Below are positions 14,823 through 20,831 of a stretch of 20,831 bases of DNA, piece after piece. The number at the start of each line of letters is the position of its first letter. The first letter of the stretch is position 1. Made by a program: the position numbers and the translations under genes. The notes below the pieces were generated by a model, which worked only from the letters and a program-made list of their open reading frames with translations, did not search any database and was not told the origin of the DNA. Source of the stretch: Tyzzerella sp. UBA1042 (GTDB lineage Bacteria > Bacillota > Clostridia > Lachnospirales > Anaerotignaceae); assembly GCA_002316675.1 (NCBI GenBank), contig DCDZ01000062.1, forward strand, positions 43,395-64,225, written 5' to 3'.

Positions 14823-16940
14823 TTACTTCTTTCTCATAGCATTGAGAATTGCCAACACCGCCACGCCAACATCGGCGAAAACCGCCATCCACATGGTAGC
14901 CATACCCACGGTACTTAGTACCAATACCAGCATCTTAATACCCAAGGCAAAAGCAATATTCTGCCTTACGATGGCACGGGTGTTTTTCGCAATGCGGATG
15001 CCTACGGACAGCTTGCCAATATCATCATCCATCAGCACAACATCCGCCGCTTCTATGGCCGCATCGGAGCCAATGCCGCCCATGGCAACACCCAAATCCG
15101 CCCCGGCCAATACAGGGGCATCATTGATGCCATCCCCCACGAAGGCAACTTTTCCCATGGTTTCTTTTTCCTTCAATTCCTCCAGAATGCGCACCTTATC
15201 CTCCGGCAGAAGCTCGGCATAATAATGATCGATGCCCAATTCTTTTGCCATGGCTTCTGCGTTTTTCTTTCTATCACCGGTGAGCATGGTCATGGATAGC
15301 ACACCCATACGCCGCAAGGCCGCCAATGCCTCCTTGCCATTTTCCTTCAGCGTATCGGCAACAAGTATGTAACCCATAAATTTCTCGTCCTTGGCCACAT
15401 AAACCACGGAGCCAATGCCTTCATAGGGCTGGAACGGGATTTTTTCTTTTTCCATCAAACGGCGGTTGCCCAATAAAACCCTTTGGCCCTTTAAGTCATA
15501 GGAAACACCAAACCCGCCCAGCTCTTGATAGTCTGCCGCCAAGTCCAGTTCTTTTGTCTTTTTATATGCCTGCACAATGGCCTCTGCTATGGGGTGATTG
15601 CTGTTCGCTTCGCCTAAGGCCGCCAAATACATCACTTCATCCTGATCCTCCGCCACAACCTCAACAACGGAAAATCTGCCTTTTGTCAATGTTCCCGTTT
15701 TATCAAAAACAAGCTGAGAGATATGGCAAAGGGTATCCAAATCTCCGCCGCCCTTTACCAAAATACCGTTTTTCGAGGCTGCGCCAATGCCCGCAAAATA
15801 GCTTAAAGGAACAGAAAGCACCAAAGCACAAGGGCAGGATACAACTAAGAAAATCAATGCACGGCCAAACCACATTTGGAAAGGGCCAAAGCCCAATGCC
15901 GGCGGCAGCACCGCCAGAGCCACGGCCAAACCAACAACAACAGGGGTATATACTCTTGCAAAACGAGTAATAAAGCGTTCTGTTTTCGACTTTTTGCCTG
16001 CCGCATTTTCAACCATTTCCAGAATCTTCATTACTGTGGAATCTTTAAAATGTCTTGTTACTTCAATTTTCAAATTGCCGTCTAAATTGATGCAGCCGCT
16101 TAGAACATCACTTCCCGGTGTAACACTCCTTGGCAGCGCCTCTCCCGTAAGGGCGGCGGTATCCAAGCTCGCCCTTCCTTCCTTCACCCTGCCGTCCAGA
16201 GGAATTCTTTCCCCCGCCTTCACAAAAATCAAATCCCCCACCTGCACCTCATCGGGATGCACCCGCTGCATTCCCTTTGGGGTAATCAGTTCTGCGGAAT
16301 CCGGCCTGATGTCCAGCAGTGCCGTAATGGACTTTCTTGACCTGCGCACCGCATACTCCTGAAAGGCTTCCCCAACCTGATAGAACATCATTACAAATAC
16401 AGCCTCCGGCATTTCACCAATGGCAATGGCCCCCACCGTGGAAAGGGACATTAGGAAGTTTTCATCAAATATCTGTCCCCGCGCTATGTTTTTTGCAGCC
16501 CGCAGTAAAACATCATAGCCGAAAATTCCGTAAGAGAGGAAAAATAAGACAGTTCCCACCGTGGTGTCCCGCAAAAACATCGCCGCCACAAAGAAAGCCG
16601 CGCCCAAGCCAAAACGAACCAGTATTTTTTTATTCTCTTCGCCGTTTTCCTGTTCATCGGGAACCTGTGCTTCTGGGTGGCAACTGCCGCAGGAACAGCT
16701 TTCCTGCTGTATTGTCTGGCAATTTTCCATGGCAACCACCACGTCCGGCTCATATTTTTCCACAATGCCTTTAATTTTTTCAAAAGTACTTCCTTCTGCG
16801 GCCTCCTCCGACAAAGAAACCTCCATGGTTTGCTTTACCAAATTGATTTCTGCCTGCTTCGTTTCTTTTAATGCTTTGACCTCCGTTTCAATTTTTCCCG
16901 CACAGTTTGTGCAGGTAAGTCCCCTTAAATATACCTTCAT
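14823..16940 (-). CDS. Zn/Cd-type P1B-2 heavy-metal efflux ATPase (ZntA/CadA-like)
   Basis: This 705-residue inner-membrane pump exports Zn(II)/Cd(II)/Pb(II) at the cost of ATP. The N-terminal metal-binding domain has C10/C13 in LTCTNCAGK. A Cys-rich CSCGSC (82-87) patch follows it. The actuator motif is TGEA (265-268), the membrane metal site CPC is C369-C371, the phosphorylation site is D413 (DKTGTLT), N-domain HP is 449-450, and GDGIND is 602-607. TM7 N661...K669 and TM8 D690-VG are diagnostic of the zinc group rather than the copper group. The ATG at 16940 has GGAGGC 9 nt upstream. It is controlled by the ArsR regulator just upstream. Confidence 0.95.
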   Translation of the reverse strand: MKVYLRGLTCTNCAGKIETEVKALKETKQAEINLVKQTMEVSLSEEAAEGSTFEKIKGIVEKYEPDVVVAMENCQTIQQESCSCGSCHPEAQVPDEQENGEENKKILVRFGLGAAFFVAAMFLRDTTVGTVLFFLSYGIFGYDVLLRAAKNIARGQIFDENFLMSLSTVGAIAIGEMPEAVFVMMFYQVGEAFQEYAVRRSRKSITALLDIRPDSAELITPKGMQRVHPDEVQVGDLIFVKAGERIPLDGRVKEGRASLDTAALTGEALPRSVTPGSDVLSGCINLDGNLKIEVTRHFKDSTVMKILEMVENAAGKKSKTERFITRFARVYTPVVVGLAVALAVLPPALGFGPFQMWFGRALIFLVVSCPCALVLSVPLSYFAGIGAASKNGILVKGGGDLDTLCHISQLVFDKTGTLTKGRFSVVEVVAEDQDEVMYLAALGEANSNHPIAEAIVQAYKKTKELDLAADYQELGGFGVSYDLKGQRVLLGNRRLMEKEKIPFQPYEGIGSVVYVAKDEKFMGYILVADTLKENGKEALAALRRMGVLSMTMLTGDRKKNAEAMAKELGIDHYYAELLPEDKVRILEELKEKETMGKVAFVGDGINDAPVLAGADLGVAMGGIGSDAAIEAADVVLMDDDIGKLSVGIRIAKNTRAIVRQNIAFALGIKMLVLVLSTVGMATMWMAVFADVGVAVLAILNAMRKK

Positions 16941-16964
16941 GACAGAACGCCTCCATACCTACTC

Positions 16965-16984
16965 ATATGACCACTTGTTCATAT
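16965..16984. promoter_or_regulatory. ArsR-type operator upstream of the efflux ATPase
   Basis: A 20-bp imperfect palindrome with perfect outer half-sites ATATGA-N8-TCATAT and a CA/TG pair inside. It overlaps the predicted -10 of the ATPase promoter and lies about 25 bp before the start codon. The same half-site geometry recurs upstream of arsR. This is the expected layout for a repressor of the SmtB/CzrA group. Confidence 0.75.
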
Positions 16985-17009
16985 ATATATTTTTAAGACG
17001 GGCTGCCAA
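16982..17009 (-). promoter_or_regulatory. Predicted promoter of the efflux ATPase
   Basis: On the minus strand TTGGCA (17009 to 17004), a 16-bp spacer and TATATA (16987 to 16982). The -10 overlaps the operator at 16965-16984, and the -35 lies in the 3' arm of the hairpin at 17000-17028. Confidence 0.5.
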
Positions 17010-17028
17010 ATTTTGTTTTTAACAGCCC
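17000..17028 (-). other. Hairpin between arsR and the ATPase gene
   Basis: On the minus strand GGGCTGTTAAA pairs with TTTGGCAGCCC (two G-T pairs) around a 7-nt loop. What follows, GTCTTAAAAATA, is not a U-tract, so it is a poor intrinsic terminator. It may separate the arsR message from the ATPase message or be a processing site. Confidence 0.45.
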
Positions 17029-17115
17029 CTCTGCGGCGACAGCTTCCTCATTCTTTGAAAAAAGCCTTTCCTGGATGCTCTTCAAAAAAATCAAACTTCT
17101 AATCGCCTTGTTTTT

Positions 17116-17463
17116 TTATTCAACATATCCATACTTATGGCGAATATGTGTCATCCCCTGCTCTATGATTGTTTGCACGTGTTCATCATCCAAAGAATAA
17201 TAAACGGTTTTTCCCTCCTTACGGTATTTTACCAAAAGATTTTGGCGCAACACCCGCAATTGATGGCTCACGGCTGATTGAGACATACTTAAACATTCAG
17301 CAATCTCACCCACATTTTTTTCGCCTGCAAGAAGGCTTTGCAATAATCTGATTCTTGTAACATCTCCAAAAACCTTAAAGAATTCAGCAACATCCTGAAT
17401 AAAATCCTTCTCCAGTTCATTGGCCATATCTATATTGCCGCAATCGGCGGAAGATTGTTTCAT
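17116..17463 (-). CDS. ArsR/SmtB-family metal-responsive repressor, CzrA-like (alpha5 Zn site)
   Basis: This 115-residue winged-helix repressor releases DNA when it binds metal. The helix-turn-helix is VGEIAECLSMSQSAVSHQLRVLR (51-73) and the wing is RKEGKTVYYSL. The alpha5 motif D93-x-H95-x10-H106-x2-H109 has exactly the spacing of the CzrA Zn site (D84, H86, H97, H100). The ELCVCD-type alpha3N Cys pair of CadC is missing; only C57 and an N-terminal C8 remain. Zn(II) is therefore the likely inducer. The ATG at 17463 has AAGGGGG 7 nt upstream. It is transcribed toward the ATPase, separated by 175 bp. Confidence 0.93.
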   Translation of the reverse strand: MKQSSADCGNIDMANELEKDFIQDVAEFFKVFGDVTRIRLLQSLLAGEKNVGEIAECLSMSQSAVSHQLRVLRQNLLVKYRKEGKTVYYSLDDEHVQTIIEQGMTHIRHKYGYVE

Positions 17464-17479
17464 AGAATCGCCCCCTTAC

Positions 17480-17507
17480 ATATGAACATATGAACATCCA
17501 ATCATAT
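17480..17507. promoter_or_regulatory. ArsR-type operator region upstream of arsR (autoregulation)
   Basis: ATATGA at 17488-17493 and TCATAT at 17502-17507 repeat the ATATGA-N8-TCATAT geometry of the ATPase operator. An additional ATATGAAC half-site lies in tandem at 17480-17487. The right end overlaps the arsR -10, so binding would block arsR transcription. Confidence 0.72.
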
Positions 17508-17534
17508 AATAACATATTCTTTTTTCCCTGTCAA
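17506..17534 (-). promoter_or_regulatory. Strong promoter of arsR
   Basis: On the minus strand a perfect -35 TTGACA (17534 to 17529), a 17-bp spacer and -10 TATTAT (17511 to 17506). Transcription would start near 17499, inside the operator. Confidence 0.78.
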
Positions 17535-17543
17535 CTGACGGCT

Positions 17544-18443
17544 TCATTTTTTTTGAAATTTAATTAGCTCGATAAACCCACGAACCGCATGGGGCGATGT
17601 TACATTTTTTAACCGCACCATACCGATACTCCGTTTTGGCAAAGGCGGCGTTACAGGGATTTCGTACAGGCGCTTTTCCCGCAGCGCCTCCACCGTAAAT
17701 TCCTTAATCACATAGGTAAGACCCAAATTAATCCGGGCAAAGCTGATTAATAAATCACTGCTTCCCAGCTCTAATATGGGGTTTAAAACCACGCCATTTT
17801 CCTCGGCATAACGGTCTATGTATCTTCTGGAATTGCTTAAATCCTCCAGAAGCAGAAGGGGATAGCCGGGCAAATCCTTAAGCTCCAAGCCAACCTGAGA
17901 TAAGGGCTTGTACCGTTCACCGCCAACCAATACATCATGAATCTCTATACAAGGCGTAATTTCCAAATCCCGATCCTCTTGAATGGGCAGATTGATAAAG
18001 CAAACATCTACACTGGCATTTTTCAACAAACGCAGAGATTCATAGGTTGTTTTGTTCGTGACCTTAATATTAATATCAGGATAAAGCTTATGATATTTTT
18101 CCAGATAGGGCAGTAAAAAATTGGCAATCACCGTATCGCTGGCGCTGATTTTCAACTCCCCCATTTCCATATTCACCATTTGGAAATACTTTTCTTCCGC
18201 CGCATGGATCAGCCCCAAGGCCTGATCCAAATAAGTATATAACAGTTTTCCCTCCGCCGTAGGGTATACGCCCTTTGCCGTACGAACCAAAAGAGGGCTT
18301 CCCATTCGATCCTCCAATTGACGAATGGCCATGCTCACCGCCGGCTGGGAAATAAACAATTCCCTTGCTGCGGCAGACATATTGCCTGTGCGCACAACAG
18401 CGCAATAAATGCGGTATAAATCCAAAGAAACATCAACCTTCAA
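17544..18443 (-). CDS. LysR-family transcriptional regulator
   Basis: This 299-residue regulator has the usual LTTR length. The N-terminal winged helix-turn-helix spans about 6-66 (YCAVVRTGNMSAAARELFISQPAVSMAIRQLEDRMGSPLLVRTAKGVYPTAEG), followed by a linker helix and a periplasmic-binding-protein-like effector domain from about 92. The TTG at 18443 is the start, as GAGGGGG lies about 9 nt upstream. The nearest same-strand gene upstream is the EFR1 protein, 134 bp away. LTTR targets are often neighbours, but here regulator and neighbour run in the same direction rather than divergently, so the target and ligand are unknown. Confidence 0.92.
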   Translation of the reverse strand: MKVDVSLDLYRIYCAVVRTGNMSAAARELFISQPAVSMAIRQLEDRMGSPLLVRTAKGVYPTAEGKLLYTYLDQALGLIHAAEEKYFQMVNMEMGELKISASDTVIANFLLPYLEKYHKLYPDINIKVTNKTTYESLRLLKNASVDVCFINLPIQEDRDLEITPCIEIHDVLVGGERYKPLSQVGLELKDLPGYPLLLLEDLSNSRRYIDRYAEENGVVLNPILELGSSDLLISFARINLGLTYVIKEFTVEALREKRLYEIPVTPPLPKRSIGMVRLKNVTSPHAVRGFIELIKFQKK

Positions 18444-18577
18444 ATAAAACTACCCCCTCTCACTTTATATACCGGAAAAAAGGATATGCAATACAAAGTG
18501 CCGCCCCGAAGGGGAAGATGCTTGAAAAATCAAAAGCCCTCTCCTTCAAAATATTCTTGTATAAACACCAAATTGGC

Positions 18578-19426
18578 TTATGATAAGAAATATTCCGGTT
18601 CCGCCCTTCTCTCGTAAAGCTCCTCCAGCTCCTCCTTATGATAAAGAAACCCTGCATCCTCAAAAAATTTGGCACCTACGGGACATTTTTTAACGCAAGC
18701 ACAGCATTTCATGCAAATGCCCGGAATATCGCTAAAGTTATCCCTTGAAATCGCCCCCATGGGACAGACCTCTGCGCAAATCCCGCAATTACAACAGTTT
18801 TCTCCTGTTTTTGGCTTCACCTTACGAATGTCTATGGCCATTTCATGCCTGTCTCTTGGGGTAAAATACGGCCGAAGGGTTTTTTGGCCTTTCACAAATG
18901 CCGGCCCGTCATACACCCAGCCTCTTTTCAGCTTTTCCCCAATTCTTTGCCCGAATTCCGTCAAAAGCACACTATCCTTTGCATCCGGCCTGCCTGCCCC
19001 TAGTTTGCGGGAAAAGGAATGCTCGCTGACAAAGGCCCCCCCGGCTACGGTTTGAAACCCTTGATTTTCCATAATATTTCTAAGCTCTATCAAAGCGTCG
19101 TCATAATCCCGGTTTCCAAAGGAAACAACGGGCACACCTACGGCGCCGTTTCCTTTTATTTTCTCCTTCAAATACGGTAACAGTAAATTCGGTACCCGCC
19201 CGGCAATCACAGGCGTTCCTAATATCACGAGGTCTGCCCCGCCAAAAACAACCTTCTCCCCCCTGTTTTTTGGCAAGGTAAAGTCATACGTATCCAAGGA
19301 CACCGCCAATGCTGCCGCTGCCGCTTTGGCTACCGCTTCCACCACCTTTTGCGTTCCCCCTGTGGGGCTGAAAAAAACCGCCCAAATCTTTTTTATCTCC
19401 ATCTCCTGCGGATGCCCCATCTGCAT
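18578..19426 (-). CDS. EFR1-type flavodoxin-2x[4Fe-4S] ferredoxin protein
   Basis: This 282-residue cytosolic electron-transfer protein joins a flavodoxin-like domain to a bacterial ferredoxin. The FMN phosphate loop is FFSPTGGTQKVVEAV. GTPVIAGRVPN and SFGNRDYDDAL are further flavodoxin loops. The C-terminal part has two cluster motifs, CCNCGICAEVCPMGA and CMKCCACVKKCPVGA, both CxxCxxCxxxCP. The start is placed at the ATG at 19426 behind GGGAGGGAGG; the ATG at 19420 is possible. The more distal ATG at 19459 lies in the promoter -10 and can be excluded. The redox partner is unknown. Confidence 0.92.
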   Translation of the reverse strand: MQMGHPQEMEIKKIWAVFFSPTGGTQKVVEAVAKAAAAALAVSLDTYDFTLPKNRGEKVVFGGADLVILGTPVIAGRVPNLLLPYLKEKIKGNGAVGVPVVSFGNRDYDDALIELRNIMENQGFQTVAGGAFVSEHSFSRKLGAGRPDAKDSVLLTEFGQRIGEKLKRGWVYDGPAFVKGQKTLRPYFTPRDRHEMAIDIRKVKPKTGENCCNCGICAEVCPMGAISRDNFSDIPGICMKCCACVKKCPVGAKFFEDAGFLYHKEELEELYERRAEPEYFLS

Positions 19427-19454
19427 CCCGCCTCCCTCCCTAGCACTTTCTTTC

Positions 19455-19483
19455 ATCATACCCCATCCCTATTTGTTTTTCAA
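19455..19483 (-). promoter_or_regulatory. Promoter of the EFR1 gene
   Basis: On the minus strand TTGAAA (19483 to 19478), a 17-bp spacer and TATGAT (19460 to 19455). Transcription would start near 19448, giving about 22 nt of leader to the ATG at 19426. This promoter decides the start codon choice. Confidence 0.65.
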
Positions 19484-19490
19484 TAACGAA

Positions 19491-19530
19491 AAAGGCACCG
19501 CCAAATCATTTCTGATCTAGCCGTGCCTTT
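19491..19530 (-). terminator. Terminator of the foldase lipoprotein gene
   Basis: AAAGGCAC (19491-19498) pairs with GTGCCTTT (19523-19530), with a small inner ATCA/TGAT stem. On the minus strand the stem is followed by TTTTTTCG. It lies 9 bp after the stop at 19540. Confidence 0.72.
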
Positions 19531-19539
19531 CCTATCTGC

Positions 19540-20517
19540 TTAGTGAAATTTTTCAAGTGCATTATAAACATCGTCTACAAATTCAACCTTTTGTGCGGCA
19601 ATCATTTCCGCAAACCTTGCGTCACTGTATTCCGCCTGCTTTTGGTTTGTAAAGGCCTGCTGGGCCATGGTCTGTATTTCGCTGTCCTCGGGCTGGGTCA
19701 CACTGTTGACACGAATGACAAAATATACCCCGTCCATCTCAATGGGCTCGCTGATCTCTCCTACCGGGGGAATTTCCTCCAGCCCAAAGGAGGATAAAAA
19801 CTGTGCCTTATATACAGACATATTTCCGCCCTGCTCTGCCTCCTTTGCAGTATCATCCACATCATATTCCTGAAACAGGCTGTCAAAATCCTCGCCGGCC
19901 TTCGCCCGCTCTACAGCCTGATTGGCTTTTTCCAAATCGTTCAAAACAATGGTATCTAAATCCACAGTGGTATAGTCGTCCCGCATTTGCTCCTTATTTT
20001 CTTCAAAATAATTCGCCTGCTCTGTTTCATCTACCTCGCTTTCCGCAGCCAAAGCCTGATATACAATGGAGTATAGATAGGAGCCTTCCATAAACGGCGT
20101 AAGCTTCTCGGCATCAATCCCCATTTTTTCCAGATCCTCCGCCGGTACATTGGCAACAAATTGCTCCGAAGAGGATACTGCCCCTTCCTTTTGCTCCTCC
20201 GAAAGGGTGATATTGTTTTCCTTGGCATAGTTTCTTGCGGCAGCCACACTTTGCAGGGTATTCAGCGTACGCTCTTGCACCAGCTCATCCGCTGTTTGCC
20301 CGTCAAAATCCATTGTCCAAATTTCATCCCCGCCAACGGAAGTAAAGCTTTTGGTTGTTGTATACAAATACACCATATATTCTGATTTCATGATTTCCTT
20401 ACCGTCAATTTTCATAACCACTTCATCATTGAAATTACTGCTGTCTGCTTTTCCGCTGCAGGCGGAAAGTGCCATCATTCCCGCCGTCAATAAGCACAGA
20501 AGTCCTTTTTTCTTCAT
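19540..20517 (-). CDS. PrsA/SurA-like peptidyl-prolyl isomerase lipoprotein (foldase)
   Basis: This 325-residue lipoprotein folds exported proteins at the outer face of the membrane. Signal peptide MKKKGLLCLLTAGMMALSAC ends in the lipobox LSAC, with the lipidated C20. A SurA_N/trigger-type helical region follows (about 40-180). A parvulin-like (PpiC) segment comes next: AKAGEDFDSLFQEYDVDDTAKEAEQGGNMSVYKAQFLSSFG...VGEISEPIEMDGVYFVIRV. The parvulin core is diverged, so isomerase activity is uncertain and a chaperone role is likelier. The ATG at 20517 has AGAGGGATG upstream. It is alone between its leader and a terminator. Confidence 0.9.
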   Translation of the reverse strand: MKKKGLLCLLTAGMMALSACSGKADSSNFNDEVVMKIDGKEIMKSEYMVYLYTTTKSFTSVGGDEIWTMDFDGQTADELVQERTLNTLQSVAAARNYAKENNITLSEEQKEGAVSSSEQFVANVPAEDLEKMGIDAEKLTPFMEGSYLYSIVYQALAAESEVDETEQANYFEENKEQMRDDYTTVDLDTIVLNDLEKANQAVERAKAGEDFDSLFQEYDVDDTAKEAEQGGNMSVYKAQFLSSFGLEEIPPVGEISEPIEMDGVYFVIRVNSVTQPEDSEIQTMAQQAFTNQKQAEYSDARFAEMIAAQKVEFVDDVYNALEKFH

Positions 20518-20577
20518 GATTCATCCCTCTTTCTGTTTATTTTCATACCCAATCTATCTTCTCTTTTTCATTCACAT

Positions 20578-20612
20578 CCAAGCACGAAATGCTAAATCCC
20601 CCTTCGTCTTGG
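20578..20612. other. Hairpin in the leader of the foldase gene
   Basis: CCAAG-ACGAA and TTCGT-CTTGG pair over 10 bp with one bulged C, around a 14-nt loop. On the plus strand it is followed by CTTTTTTC, terminator-like, but no plus-strand gene ends here. On the minus strand it lies about 60 nt before the foldase ATG, inside its leader. Confidence 0.5.
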
Positions 20613-20739
20613 CTTTTTTCATCTATACCTTCTTAAAACGAAGTATTTTCAACGCCTCTGCTCTTTTTCCGGCATGAAGGCTGGTTATCTTCTTAAGCCC
20701 GATGAAATGTCCAAGCTTTGAAAAGACCTAGTGTAAAAT

Positions 20740-20745
20740 ATTATA
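20740..20745 (-). promoter_or_regulatory. Putative -10 of the foldase gene
   Basis: TATAAT on the minus strand lies within the near-palindrome GTGTAAAATATTATACAC (20731-20748). No convincing -35 is found at 16-18 bp. If used, the foldase leader would be about 215 nt. Confidence 0.35.
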
Positions 20746-20765
20746 CACGTTATCTTGAGAAAAGA

Positions 20766-20831
20766 CTATGCTTTCATGGCATTTAATAAGAATTTAATTT
20801 CTTCCAAGGCCTTGGGCTCCTTCTCCTTAGG
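20766..20831 (-). CDS. C-terminal end of a gene running off the right edge
   Basis: The last 66 bases read, on the minus strand, as 21 in-frame codons followed by TAG: PKEKEPKALEEIKFLLNAMKA. The charged helical ending looks like a real protein C-terminus in the same direction as the foldase gene. In several Clostridia the transcription-repair coupling factor Mfd precedes a foldase, and this tail would not contradict that, but 21 residues cannot identify it. Confidence 0.5.
   Translation of the reverse strand, partial: PKEKEPKALEEIKFLLNAMKA

Noticed and set aside
17480..17495. Tandem ATATGAAC repeat as a start of an array
   Set aside because: Only two 8-bp units are present and they fit an operator half-site doublet rather than a repeat array.
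18460..18675. Minus-strand 71-codon open frame between EFR1 and lysR
   Set aside because: Mostly overlaps the EFR1 coding end in another frame, with composition unlike a protein. A 22-codon TTG frame behind AAGGAG near 18530 was also noted but is too short to support.
19427..19459. Longer start for the EFR1 gene at 19459
   Set aside because: The -10 TATGAT of the gene's promoter covers that ATG, so it cannot be in the transcript; the GGGAGG-preceded ATG at 19426 is used instead.
1..20831. CRISPR arrays, tRNA/rRNA genes, insertion sequences, prophage or defence genes
   Set aside because: No regularly spaced direct repeats, tRNA CCA/T-arm signatures, transposase or integrase motifs were seen on either strand.

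Overview
The window looks like ordinary chromosomal backbone from an anaerobic, spore-former-type Bacillota (class Clostridia, probably Lachnospirales/Anaerotignum-like). The reasons are the AGGAGG-type ribosome sites, TTG/GTG starts, sigma-A style promoters, RNase J, an IreB-RuvX-DUF1292 cluster, DUF951, an EFR1-type flavodoxin/ferredoxin and copper-amine-oxidase-stalk/AMIN amidases. The genus is inference. I see no tRNA, rRNA, CRISPR array, transposase or phage module. About 22 complete or nearly complete genes are supported, plus one C-terminal fragment at the right edge.

Layout. 1-1,300: rdgB (nucleotide pool sanitation) overlapping a YfcE-like phosphoesterase, both on the minus strand. 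1,493-1,927: a small four-helix membrane protein (CmpB-like family). It converges on a large secreted N-acetylmuramoyl-L-alanine amidase (1,986-4,025) across a perfect 19-bp terminator stem. 4,284-4,988: an unrecognised membrane-anchored protein, convergent with RNase J (5,085-6,767). RNase J has about 550 nt of structured non-coding DNA between its best promoter and its TTG start. 7,425-11,228: a minus-strand run of hypothetical protein, HAD phosphatase, MtaB tRNA methylthiotransferase, IreB, RuvX and DUF1292 protein, with a second promoter before ireB. 11,368-11,826: an orphan acidic protein with its own near-consensus promoter and terminator.

12,056-12,754: mtnN (Pfs nucleosidase), divergent from a three-gene plus-strand operon (class-I glutamine amidotransferase/gamma-Glu-GABA hydrolase, MscS channel, DUF951; 12,937-14,693). 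14,823-17,463: a zinc-type P1B-2 efflux ATPase and its ArsR/CzrA-like sensor. Each is preceded by a copy of the same ATATGA-N8-TCATAT operator lying on the promoter -10. 17,544-18,443: a LysR regulator, downstream of an EFR1 flavodoxin-ferredoxin protein (18,578-19,426). 19,540-20,517: a PrsA/SurA-like foldase lipoprotein. The last 66 bases hold the end of another minus-strand gene.

Functionally this is housekeeping (RNA decay, tRNA modification, nucleotide and S-adenosylhomocysteine clean-up), cell envelope (amidase, foldase, MscS) and one self-contained zinc-resistance unit. I do not see a clear undescribed defence or mobile system. The most interesting things are the long hairpin-rich RNase J leader, the two-site zinc operator architecture with a hairpin over the ATPase promoter, and three unrecognised proteins.
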